Origin: Glycomyces tritici | Lineage (GTDB): Bacteria > Actinomycetota > Actinomycetes > Mycobacteriales > Micromonosporaceae | Direction: 5' to 3' | Length of the DNA stretch: 64,000 nt | NCBI RefSeq assembly: GCF_030403505.1 | Contig: NZ_JAUEMJ010000003.1 | Span: forward strand, 496,001-560,000 | Shown here: in pieces, positions 1 to 6,396 of the stretch | How positions within the stretch are numbered: position 1 is the stretch's first letter | How the letters are laid out: every line of letters begins with the position of its first letter | The notes under the pieces: generated by a model | Database searches by the model: none | Told to the model about the DNA's origin: nothing | The model's input: the letters and a program-made list of their open reading frames with translations, nothing else | Position numbers and translations under genes: made by a program

Positions 1-483
1 GCGCGCGGCGACGCGGGCACCGGCTGGTCCCTCGCGTGGAAGACCGCCCTGTGGGCCCGCCTGCGCGACGGCGACCGCGCCCACCGCCTGCTCGGCGAGT
101 TCCTGACGCCCGTGGGCTTCCGCGGCGACGGCGTCGAGTACGCCGACGGCGGGGTCTACGCCTCGCTGCTGTGCGCGCACCCGCCGTTCCAGATCGACGG
201 GAACTTCGGCACGACCGCCGCGATCGCCGAGATGCTCGTCCAGTCGCACCGCACCGAGGACGGCGCCCCGGTGATCGAGCTGCTGCCCGCGCTCCCGAGC
301 GCCTGGCCCGAAGGCGAGGTCCGCGGCCTGCGGGCCCGCGGCGGCGTCACCGTGGAGCGGCTCGCCTGGAGCGGCGGCGAGGTCACCGAGGTGGCACTGA
401 AGTCCACTTGCGACACCCTCGTGAAGGTCCGCGGCGAGGCGGTCCGCCTGAACCGCGGCCAGACCTGGACCGTGAAGTACTAA
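1..483 (+). CDS. GH95-family glycoside hydrolase (alpha-L-fucosidase-like), C-terminal part
   Basis: The open frame runs in from the left edge and stops at TAA 481-483, so only about the last 160 residues are present. GH95 hallmarks are visible: GWSLAWK near the start, then HPPFQIDGNFG and TAAIAEMLVQSH, followed by a beta-rich C-terminal domain (LLPALPSAWPEGEVRGL). GH95 enzymes act on alpha-L-fucosides or related alpha-L-galactosides of plant and host glycans. The (alpha/alpha)6 catalytic residues lie mostly upstream, outside the window, so activity cannot be judged. A strong hairpin follows directly, so it is probably the last gene of its unit. Confidence 0.82.
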   Translation, partial: ARGDAGTGWSLAWKTALWARLRDGDRAHRLLGEFLTPVGFRGDGVEYADGGVYASLLCAHPPFQIDGNFGTTAAIAEMLVQSHRTEDGAPVIELLPALPSAWPEGEVRGLRARGGVTVERLAWSGGEVTEVALKSTCDTLVKVRGEAVRLNRGQTWTVKY

Positions 484-495
484 GGGACGCAAGGG

Positions 496-525
496 AGCGG
501 CCGGAGCCATGAGGCTCCGGCCGCT
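496..525. terminator. Bidirectional terminator hairpin
   Basis: Perfect 13-bp inverted repeat (496-508 with 513-525) closing a 4-nt ATGA loop, 12 bp after the GH95 stop and 23 bp beyond the stop of the convergent secreted-protein gene. It can serve both strands. Confidence 0.8.
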
Positions 526-548
526 TGGGTATGAAAGCGGACTGCCGA

Positions 549-1049
549 TCAGCAGTCGAACGTCTCCATGGTCTGTCCGACGGCGAGGCCGCACACCGAC
601 CAGTGGAACGCACCTGTGGCGTCCGCGTTGACCAGTGCGATCCCGCTGGGACCCACCGGTTCACTCGGGCCCTGGATCGAGTTGTCGCACTCGACGGCCT
701 CGGCCGAGGCCGCCACCGCGTTGCCGCAGACCTGCCACTTGGCGAAGTTCCGCAGATCCGCGTTGACCACGGTCGGCATGCCTCCGAAGTCCCCGGGGGC
801 CTCCGGCAGCGCGTACCCGTAGTCTTCCGCGTCGTGCGTGGTACCGGCGCCGAGCATCGTCGCGCAGGCCGTGTCCACGAGCGGACCGGTCTCGCCGGTC
901 TCGCACAGCACGGGCAGCATCGAATCGTGTTCGGTCTCCACCGTGGCGATCGTCAGCCAGTCGGGAGTGGAGGCCGAAGCCACGTCTCCCGAGAGGGCCG
1001 CCGCGGCGGCAGCGGCGGCCGAGACCGCGGCCATGGTGGTGTTGCCCAT
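549..1049 (-). CDS. Divergent member of a secreted two-repeat WxxCG protein family
   Basis: 166 residues, no recognised family. The N-terminus is an Ala-rich secretion-like segment (about residues 5-27). Two C-terminal repeats, about 94-123 and 138-166, keep the pattern of the three upstream genes: N-A-D, then W-x-V-C-G, then a second Cys (Cys108/121 and 153/166). An extra N-terminal region carries Cys49 and Cys62, so six Cys could form three disulphides. Start ATG at 1049 follows an AAAAGG-containing leader; the gene lies 42 bp after the stop of the next upstream paralogue and is last in a four-gene minus-strand run. Function unknown; an exported surface or matrix protein is the inference. 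Confidence 0.7.
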   Translation of the reverse strand: MGNTTMAAVSAAAAAAAALSGDVASASTPDWLTIATVETEHDSMLPVLCETGETGPLVDTACATMLGAGTTHDAEDYGYALPEAPGDFGGMPTVVNADLRNFAKWQVCGNAVAASAEAVECDNSIQGPSEPVGPSGIALVNADATGAFHWSVCGLAVGQTMETFDC

Positions 1050-1091
1050 TGTTCTCTACCTTTTCCCGATCTGGCCCGAGTGCGGCGCGGC

Positions 1092-1502
1092 CTAGTAGTC
1101 GCCCTGGTCGTGGCCCTTGTCGTAGTCGTGCTCGTCCTCGGAGATGTGGTCGGCGTTGTCGCAGACCTGGCCGAAGGACTGGGTGAGCACGTTCTGGCCG
1201 CAGATCTGCCAGTGCAGGGCGCTCGACAGGTCGGCGTTGACGCCGGAGACGTCGCCGGCCCAGACGCCGGACTGCGGGCCCTCGCCGATGTGGTCGCGGT
1301 TGTCGCACACCTGGCCGTAGGACTGGGCCAGGATGTTCTGGCCGCAGATCTGCCAGTGGGCCAGGCTCGAGGCATCGAGGTTGACGAGGCTGACATCCCC
1401 GGCGGCGACGCCCGAGTTCTGGGCCATCGCGGGCGAGGCGGCGGCACCGAGGACGGCGACACCAGCCGCCGCGAAGGCGGCGGTTGCGGTGAGCTTGCGC
1501 AT
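1092..1502 (-). CDS. Small secreted protein with two WQICGQN repeats and an acidic His/Tyr tail
   Basis: 136 residues. A signal peptide of about 27 residues begins MRK and ends in an AMA cleavage motif. Two repeats of about 48 residues follow (29-77 and 78-120). Each reads SGV-x-AGD, N-x-D, HWQICGQN, then SYGQVCDN or SFGQVCDN and DHI. Each repeat has one Cys pair 14 residues apart inclusive. The last 15 residues are rich in Asp, Glu, His, Gly and Tyr. ATG 1502 is chosen because AAAGGAA lies just upstream and the signal peptide starts there; longer frames lack both. The C-G-(Q/N)...F-G-x-x-C-x-N spacing recalls chaplins but is shorter; no function can be assigned. Confidence 0.85.
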   Translation of the reverse strand: MRKLTATAAFAAAGVAVLGAAASPAMAQNSGVAAGDVSLVNLDASSLAHWQICGQNILAQSYGQVCDNRDHIGEGPQSGVWAGDVSGVNADLSSALHWQICGQNVLTQSFGQVCDNADHISEDEHDYDKGHDQGDY

Positions 1503-1561
1503 TGCGTGTGTTCCTTTCGAGTGCTGAAGGGCGGACCTGTCGGACCCGCCCCGGGTTCGAC

Positions 1562-1939
1562 CTACTGCGCCGTGTTGGGCATGTGGTCGTAGTTGAGGCA
1601 CTGCTGGGCGAGCGACGGCGAAACGCCGATGTTCTGGCCGCAGATCTGCCAGTGGGCGGCATCCGAGATGTCCAGGTTGGCCAGGGACGTGTCGCCGGCC
1701 CAGACGCCGGACTGCGGGCCCTCGCCGATGTGGTCGCGGTTGTCGCAGACCTGGCCGAACGACTGGGCCAGGACGTTCTGGCCGCAGATCTGCCAGTGCA
1801 GCGCGCTCGACGCGTCGACGTTCAGCAGGCTGGTGTCGCCGGCGGTGACACCGGAGTTCTCGGCCATCGCCGGGGTGGCGACGGCGCCGATGGCGGCGAC
1901 GCCCGCAGCGGCGGCGAGGACGTAAGTGGACTTGCGCAT
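1562..1939 (-). CDS. Small secreted protein with two WQICGQN repeats
   Basis: 125 residues. Signal peptide 1-26 (MRKSTY...AMA) with cleavage before EN. Repeat 1 is residues 28-76 (HWQICGQNVLAQSFGQVCDN); repeat 2 is 77-121, where the second half changes to CGQNIGVSPSLAQQCLN. Four Cys in total. ATG 1939 has a GGGGGAA ribosome site. It is very similar to the genes on both sides, so the array arose by tandem duplication. The second-repeat ending, S-P-S-L-x-Q-Q-C-x-N, loosely recalls the SPQNQQC segment of rodlins, aerial-hypha surface proteins of Streptomyces; that is suggestive only. Confidence 0.86.
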   Translation of the reverse strand: MRKSTYVLAAAAGVAAIGAVATPAMAENSGVTAGDTSLLNVDASSALHWQICGQNVLAQSFGQVCDNRDHIGEGPQSGVWAGDTSLANLDISDAAHWQICGQNIGVSPSLAQQCLNYDHMPNTAQ

Positions 1940-1971
1940 ATGAGTTCCCCCGAGTTCGTTGGATTTCGAAT

Positions 1972-2003
1972 CCGTCGGTGCGGGACCAGGCCCGCACCGA
2001 CGG
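1972..2003 (-). terminator. Intercistronic hairpin between two repeat-protein genes
   Basis: Perfect 13-bp inverted repeat (1972-1984 with 1991-2003), 6-nt loop, 33 bp beyond the stop of the gene ending at 2037 and upstream of the next start at 1939. No T-run follows, so it could be an attenuator or mRNA-stabilising hairpin rather than a full stop. A weaker one lies at 1529-1551 before the next gene. Confidence 0.6.
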
Positions 2004-2036
2004 GTTTGGCTCGACAGAGCCGACTCGACCGTGCCT

Positions 2037-2414
2037 CTACTGGGCGTGGTCCGACACGTGGTCGTAGTTGAGGCACTGCTGGTCGAGCGACGGCGAGACG
2101 GCGATGTTCTGGCCGCAGATCTGCCAGTGCAGCGCGCTCGAGACGTCGCCGTTGATGAGCGAGGTGTCGCCGGCGGTGACGCCGGACTGCGGGCCATCGC
2201 CGATGTGGTCGCGGTTGTCGCAGACCTGGCCGAACGACTGGGTCAGGACGTTCTGGCCGCAGATCTGCCAGTGGGCCAGGCTCGAGGCGTCCAGGTTCAC
2301 CAGGGAGACGTCCCCGGCGGTGACCCCGGAGTTGTTGCCACCGGCCATGGCGGGAGCGGCGGAGAGAGCGGCGGCGCCGGCGGCGACGGCGGCAACAGTG
2401 AGAACCTTGCGCAT
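2037..2414 (-). CDS. Small secreted protein with two WQICGQN repeats (first gene of the array)
   Basis: 125 residues. Signal peptide 1-24 (MRKVLT...AMA). Repeats at about 28-76 and 77-121 have the same HWQICGQN core; the second ends in VSPSLDQQCLN. ATG 2414 follows AGAAGGAAA. It is the promoter-proximal copy: no terminator-like structure separates it from upstream DNA, and its leader holds a hairpin (2441-2459). Over repeat 1 it is nearly identical to the 1092-1502 protein; over repeat 2 it is closer to the 1562-1939 protein, which suggests exchange of repeat units among copies. Confidence 0.86.
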   Translation of the reverse strand: MRKVLTVAAVAAGAAALSAAPAMAGGNNSGVTAGDVSLVNLDASSLAHWQICGQNVLTQSFGQVCDNRDHIGDGPQSGVTAGDTSLINGDVSSALHWQICGQNIAVSPSLDQQCLNYDHVSDHAQ

Positions 2415-2619
2415 GAGTTGCGTTTTCCTTCTGGGTTGTGCGCCCGGAAATCCCGGGCGACTTTGGATTCGGCGTTCCGCCCCGTTCGGGACGGTGGTGC
2501 AACTGACTTCCGCGCGTCGGAGCGCCGGAGGGCGTGGGATGCGAGACCCCATGCACTGCAACCGGAGGGAGATTTTGAAGGCGGACTTCAAGTTCCCCGC
2601 GCACCGACGCGCGGAGGCC
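2415..2619 (-). promoter_or_regulatory. Leader/promoter region of the repeat-protein array
   Basis: Between the upstream secreted-protein stop and the first array gene. It holds an inverted repeat TTGAAG-N5-CTTCAA (2575-2591) and a 7-bp hairpin CGCCCGG-AAATC-CCGGGCG (2441-2459) that would lie in the 5' leader. No convincing -10/-35 pair was identified. Confidence 0.35.
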
Positions 2620-3630
2620 CTAGTCTGGGGCGACGGACAGCTCGGCGGCGCGGTCCAGCGGCCGCCCCAATTCCCCGATCACCGTGCGGGAGAGTGACAC
2701 CTCTTCCCCCGCGGCTGACGGGGAGGCGCAGACAGCGGTGTGGCCGCTGTCGACGCCGACACCTGCGGTCGAGCCTTTGGCTCCACCGGGGATGACCTTC
2801 AGGTCAGGCAGTCCGGGGCCGTCGTACGGCCACGGCCTGGCCGAGATGCGCGGCACGCCGCGCACGTCCTCGACAGTGGATCGTTCCGTCCCCCGCTCGT
2901 GTTCGGCGGAGCACTCGGCGGCGGCGGCCGGCCGGCCGCTGTTCGCTCCGTGGAGCGACGCCGCCACCTCGTTGGAGGCCTGATTCGCCGAAAGCATGGT
3001 GAAGCTCGGTTGTCCTGCGGCACCGACGGGGACGCTCCCGGGCGTCGTCCCGTCGTCGAGGCGCAGGCCATCGGTCACCAGTCGCGCCAGTGCATCGACC
3101 GGTTCGGTCGAGGGCGCGACAGTCTCGTAGACACCGGGCACCGCGGAGGCCGGGCCGTCCGCAATGGAGGCCGTTCCCTTCACCAGGTTTCCCACCAGCG
3201 GTGCCACTACTTCGGCGGTGCGGTCTCCGACGGACTCGTCATCCAAGTCGAGTAGGCCAGGCACGGCATCGCTCTGCAACGCAGTGCGCACGGCCCCGTC
3301 CGTCTCGTCCACCAGGGATACCACCGGCTCGCCAAAGCCCGACACCAGCCCCGAGACCTCCCCCTGCCCCGCCGTTGCCCGATGTCCCAGCTGGTTCTGC
3401 GGGATCAGTCGCGCGGCCAGGCGCGACATGTCGGACACCTCTGCGGAGAGGGGGTCGGTCATCGCGGCAAGGCCATGCGATGCTGCGGAATCGTCTGATG
3501 CCCAAGCGGATGCGGCCAACGCGAAGGCCCCCAAGAGCAGGGACCCGAATGCGGTGAGCGCGGCGCCGAGGAGGAATCGGAGCACGCTGACGCGGCGAGT
3601 GACCTCGCTGCCTCCGGCGATGCGTCCCAT
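2620..3630 (-). CDS. Secreted or membrane-anchored protein of unknown function
   Basis: 336 residues from ATG 3630, chosen over an upstream in-frame ATG at 3681 because GGGGGAG lies just before it. One hydrophobic N-terminal segment (roughly residues 13-43, ending near AWA) acts as signal peptide or anchor. The rest is Ala/Val/Asp-rich, helical and low in aromatic residues, with only two Cys in the C-terminal third. Repeated phrases such as GEPVVSLVDETD, VAPLVGNLVKG and VDALARLVTDGL suggest amphipathic helices. No family recognised. It is co-directional with and 205 bp upstream of the small repeat proteins, so a shared surface role is possible. Confidence 0.65.
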   Translation of the reverse strand: MGRIAGGSEVTRRVSVLRFLLGAALTAFGSLLLGAFALAASAWASDDSAASHGLAAMTDPLSAEVSDMSRLAARLIPQNQLGHRATAGQGEVSGLVSGFGEPVVSLVDETDGAVRTALQSDAVPGLLDLDDESVGDRTAEVVAPLVGNLVKGTASIADGPASAVPGVYETVAPSTEPVDALARLVTDGLRLDDGTTPGSVPVGAAGQPSFTMLSANQASNEVAASLHGANSGRPAAAAECSAEHERGTERSTVEDVRGVPRISARPWPYDGPGLPDLKVIPGGAKGSTAGVGVDSGHTAVCASPSAAGEEVSLSRTVIGELGRPLDRAAELSVAPD

Positions 3631-3746
3631 CGTCTCCCCCGTCGTCCTGTACCTGAGCGCGAGCGTTCTCGCCGCTCGCAACTGTTAGAACGAAACGGGA
3701 CTGATAGGGGATACGGGGTGAACCAGATTTTATCGCCGGAAATAGG

Positions 3747-3761
3747 GTGAGTCGGACTCAC
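3747..3761. promoter_or_regulatory. Palindrome GTGAGTC-N-GACTCAC, candidate operator
   Basis: Perfect 7-bp arms around one base, in the 352-bp region between the minus-strand secreted protein (start 3630) and glnII (start 3983). A TAAAAT-like minus-strand -10 lies nearby. The binding protein is unknown. Confidence 0.35.
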
Positions 3762-3837
3762 AGCATCCGCTCTCCTTTACGGCCGAAAGCGGGGCGAGAC
3801 GGACGCACAGCGCGTCCCTGCTCACGCACAGCAGCGG

Positions 3838-3875
3838 TTAACAGACTGTTTACAAGACTTCAACGAACGAGAAAT
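3838..3875 (+). promoter_or_regulatory. GlnR-like box upstream of glnII
   Basis: Four 5-mers repeat exactly every 11 bp: TTAAC (3838), TTTAC (3849), TCAAC (3860) and GAAAT (3871). The Streptomyces GlnR operator is gTnAC-n6-GaAAC repeated with the same geometry, and glnII is a known GlnR target there. The outer half-sites match well, the inner two poorly. The box lies about 110 bp before the start codon. Confidence 0.55.
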
Positions 3876-3982
3876 TGCTTCTTGGGAGCGTGGCAGCACA
3901 GCTTCACGGCTCGGGGCTCTGCTTTCACGGCGCGGTTCGGGCGAAGCTGGACCGCGTCACCGTTTTGAAGGGCTCCTACCTC

Positions 3983-5002
3983 ATGGCTATCAAGGCCGAG
4001 TACATCTGGATCGACGGCACCGAGCCGACGGCCAAGCTGCGTTCCAAGACCAAGATCCTCGACGAGGGCCAGGAGCCCCCGATCTGGGGCTTCGACGGCT
4101 CCAGCACCAACCAGGCCGAGGGCCACTCCTCCGACTGCGTGCTGCGCCCCGTCAAGGTCACCCCGGACCCGATCCGCGGCGGCGACTCGATCCTGGTGCT
4201 GTGCGAGGTCCTCGACACCGACTTCACGCCCCACCCGACCAACACCCGCGCCAAGACCGCCGAGCTCGCCGAGCAGTACGCGGGCCAGGAGTCCTGGTTC
4301 GGCATCGAGCAGGAGTACACCTTCATGGTGGGCTCGCGCCCGCTCGGCTTCCCCGAGAACGGCTTCCCGGCCCCCCAGGGCGGCTACTACTGCGGCGTCG
4401 GCGCCGACGAGATCTTCGGCCGCGAGATCGTCGAGAAGCACCTCGACAACTGCCTCGCCGCAGGCCTGCCGATCTCCGGCATCAACGCCGAGGTCATGCC
4501 CGGCCAGTGGGAGTTCCAGGTCGGCCCGGCCTCCGCGCTCGAGGTCTCCGACTCGCTGTGGCTGGCCCGCTGGCTGCTCTACCGCACCGCCGAAGAGTGG
4601 AACGTCTCCGCGACCATCGACCCGAAGCCCGCCAAGGGCGACTGGAACGGCGCCGGCTGCCACACCAACTTCTCCACCAAGGCCATGCGCGAGGACTACG
4701 AGCCCATCATCGCCGCGTGCGAGGCGCTGGGCCAGGACGACAAGCCCGCCGAGCACATCGCCGTCTACGGCGACGGCATCGCGGACCGCCTCACCGGCGC
4801 CCACGAGACCGCCCACTTCACCCAGTTCTCCTACGGCGTCTCCAACCGCGGCGCCTCGATCCGCATCCCGTGGCAGGTCGAGAAGGACAAGAAGGGCTAC
4901 CTGGAGGACCGTCGCCCCAACGCGAACATGGACCCCTACCTGGTGACCGGCAAGATCGTCGACACCGTCTGCTCCGCCCTGGAGAAGAAGGGCCTCGTCT
5001 AA
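3983..5002 (+). CDS. glnII: Glutamine synthetase, type II (eukaryote-like)
   Basis: Ligates ammonia to glutamate using ATP; cytosolic nitrogen assimilation. At 339 residues it has the GSII length, not the about 470 of GSI. Visible motifs: PPIWGFDGSSTNQ (33-44), NAEVMPGQWEFQVGP (168-182), WNGAGCHTNFST (221-232) and NRGASIRIP with the active-site Arg. ATG 3983 gives the family N-terminus (MAIKAEYIWIDG) and has GAAGGG upstream; the frame is open further upstream without similarity. It is monocistronic, followed by a terminator, behind a GlnR-like box, so nitrogen regulation is expected. GSII usually coexists with a GlnA-type GSI, not seen here. Confidence 0.97.
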   Translation: MAIKAEYIWIDGTEPTAKLRSKTKILDEGQEPPIWGFDGSSTNQAEGHSSDCVLRPVKVTPDPIRGGDSILVLCEVLDTDFTPHPTNTRAKTAELAEQYAGQESWFGIEQEYTFMVGSRPLGFPENGFPAPQGGYYCGVGADEIFGREIVEKHLDNCLAAGLPISGINAEVMPGQWEFQVGPASALEVSDSLWLARWLLYRTAEEWNVSATIDPKPAKGDWNGAGCHTNFSTKAMREDYEPIIAACEALGQDDKPAEHIAVYGDGIADRLTGAHETAHFTQFSYGVSNRGASIRIPWQVEKDKKGYLEDRRPNANMDPYLVTGKIVDTVCSALEKKGLV

Positions 5003-5040
5003 CCACGAGGCGCCATAGCAAGGTCCCATGGCGAACCGGA

Positions 5041-5071
5041 AGGGGCGCCGCGCTTCCCGCGCGGCGCCCCT
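5041..5071. terminator. Terminator after glnII
   Basis: Perfect 13-bp stem (5041-5053 with 5059-5071), 5-nt loop, then TTCTCGT. It sits between glnII and the convergent glycosyltransferase ending at 5089 and can serve both. Confidence 0.82.
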
Positions 5072-5088
5072 TCTCGTACGTATCGGCC

Positions 5089-6396
5089 TCAGCCAGTGGT
5101 CACGACGCCGAGTGCTTCCACCCGTCGCAGCAGGGCCTGGTGCGAGAACCGCTCCTCGACGATGAGGCGCGCCCGTTCCGTTTGGGCCGCGTAGGCTTCG
5201 GGGTCGTTCACGAGGGACCGCACGACGGCGGCGACTTCGGCGGGCTCGCAGTACACGGCCGCCGCGCCGAACAGGGGTTGGAAGCGGGGGTCCATGACCA
5301 CCGGGACGCCCGCGGCCATGGCCTCCAAGGGGGCCAGACCGAAGGCCTCGCGGCCCTCTTCGGCGATGAAGTAGACGAAGACGTCGAGGCCGTGCAGGAA
5401 CGCGCGGGCGTCCATCGAGCCGAACTCATGCACGGTCCAGTTCTCGGGGATGCGGCCGAGCCGTTCGGCGACCGTGGCCGCGCCGCCGAGCACGTGGACC
5501 TCGAAGTCCGCGTCCTCCGGATGGCATTCGCGCAGGCGCTCAGGGGATTCGGGCCATTTGAGCGGGTGGTCGCGGGAATGGCGGCCGATGCGGATGCGCC
5601 CGTCTGCAGGGCGCGGGGACTCGCGCCGCCACAGGTCCGGGTCGAGGCACTCGGTCCAGTCCTCGGCGGCGAGGTCGGTCCGGGCGACGACCTCGGCATG
5701 GTGGTCCATGAGGGCGCGGCGGACCATGGGGCCCACCGGGAACCAGGTGTGCGGGCCGACCCAGGCGTCCAGGTTCGACAGGACCCGTTCGGCGTCCCAG
5801 GCCTCCTCCACGCCGCCTTCGGGGCCGTAGAACTTGAACGGGGTCTGGTTCACGATGAGGACCGTGCGGCCCGCCTCGATCTCGGGGAGGTCGTCGCGCA
5901 GGCGCAGCGCCACTGTGGGCAGGCGGACGATCAGGAGCGCGCACGCGACCGGGTCCCAGGCGTTCAGCAGCCGCACCGACTCGCCGTCGATGAGCGCACT
6001 GATCTTGTCGTTCAGCGGCCGCGAGACGTCCCAGTGGAACACCGGATGGTGCAGCAGGCCCACTGTGAGCCCCGCGTCCCGGTAGGCCTTGATCTCCTCG
6101 GCGTTCGCCGTCGAGTTGCCGCCGGGCAGCGCGAAGTGGGAGACGATGACGATGTCGACGTCGATGCGGACCGCGGCGGCGCGGCCGGCACGGCGGCGCT
6201 CCTGCCAGTCGAGCAGGACCGCGCCGGCCGCCAGGCGGGTCGCGGCGGTCTCCTCGGCAGAGCCGAGCAGGCGGCGCAGCTCCGGCACCGCCTCGGTCGA
6301 GAAGCCGTGCTCAAGGCGGCCGGTGAGCTTCATCAGGGCGCGGCGGCGGCTGCCGGGGATCGAGCCGAGCGGGACGCGTTGCTCCATGTCAGTCAC
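5089..6396 (-). CDS. Glycosyltransferase, GT4-like, stand-alone copy of the neighbour's C-terminal half
   Basis: 435 residues from GTG 6396, which overlaps the upstream stop as GTGA (an ATG lies three codons later). From about residue 78 it aligns by eye with residues about 690-1056 of the upstream protein: IVIVSHFALPGG, NAEEI, VGLLHHPV, VVNQTPF, then the nucleotide-sugar segment EAFGLAPLEAMAAGVPVV near the C-terminus. The E-x7-E arrangement in that segment is typical of retaining GT-B transferases. The acceptor is unknown. No signal peptide or membrane span. Translational coupling suggests it works with the bifunctional enzyme upstream on one glycan. Confidence 0.85.
   Translation of the reverse strand: MTDMEQRVPLGSIPGSRRRALMKLTGRLEHGFSTEAVPELRRLLGSAEETAATRLAAGAVLLDWQERRRAGRAAAVRIDVDIVIVSHFALPGGNSTANAEEIKAYRDAGLTVGLLHHPVFHWDVSRPLNDKISALIDGESVRLLNAWDPVACALLIVRLPTVALRLRDDLPEIEAGRTVLIVNQTPFKFYGPEGGVEEAWDAERVLSNLDAWVGPHTWFPVGPMVRRALMDHHAEVVARTDLAAEDWTECLDPDLWRRESPRPADGRIRIGRHSRDHPLKWPESPERLRECHPEDADFEVHVLGGAATVAERLGRIPENWTVHEFGSMDARAFLHGLDVFVYFIAEEGREAFGLAPLEAMAAGVPVVMDPRFQPLFGAAAVYCEPAEVAAVVRSLVNDPEAYAAQTERARLIVEERFSHQALLRRVEALGVVTTG

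Noticed and set aside
661..1662. 333-codon minus-strand frame across two small secreted-protein genes
   Set aside because: Out of frame with the repeat proteins, which have signal peptides and ribosome sites; the alternative is Arg-rich noise.
549..2414. Calling the small secreted proteins chaplins or rodlins outright
   Set aside because: Cys spacing (12 residues between) differs from the chaplin domain and the Trp-Gln-Ile-Cys-Gly core is not part of either family; resemblance only.
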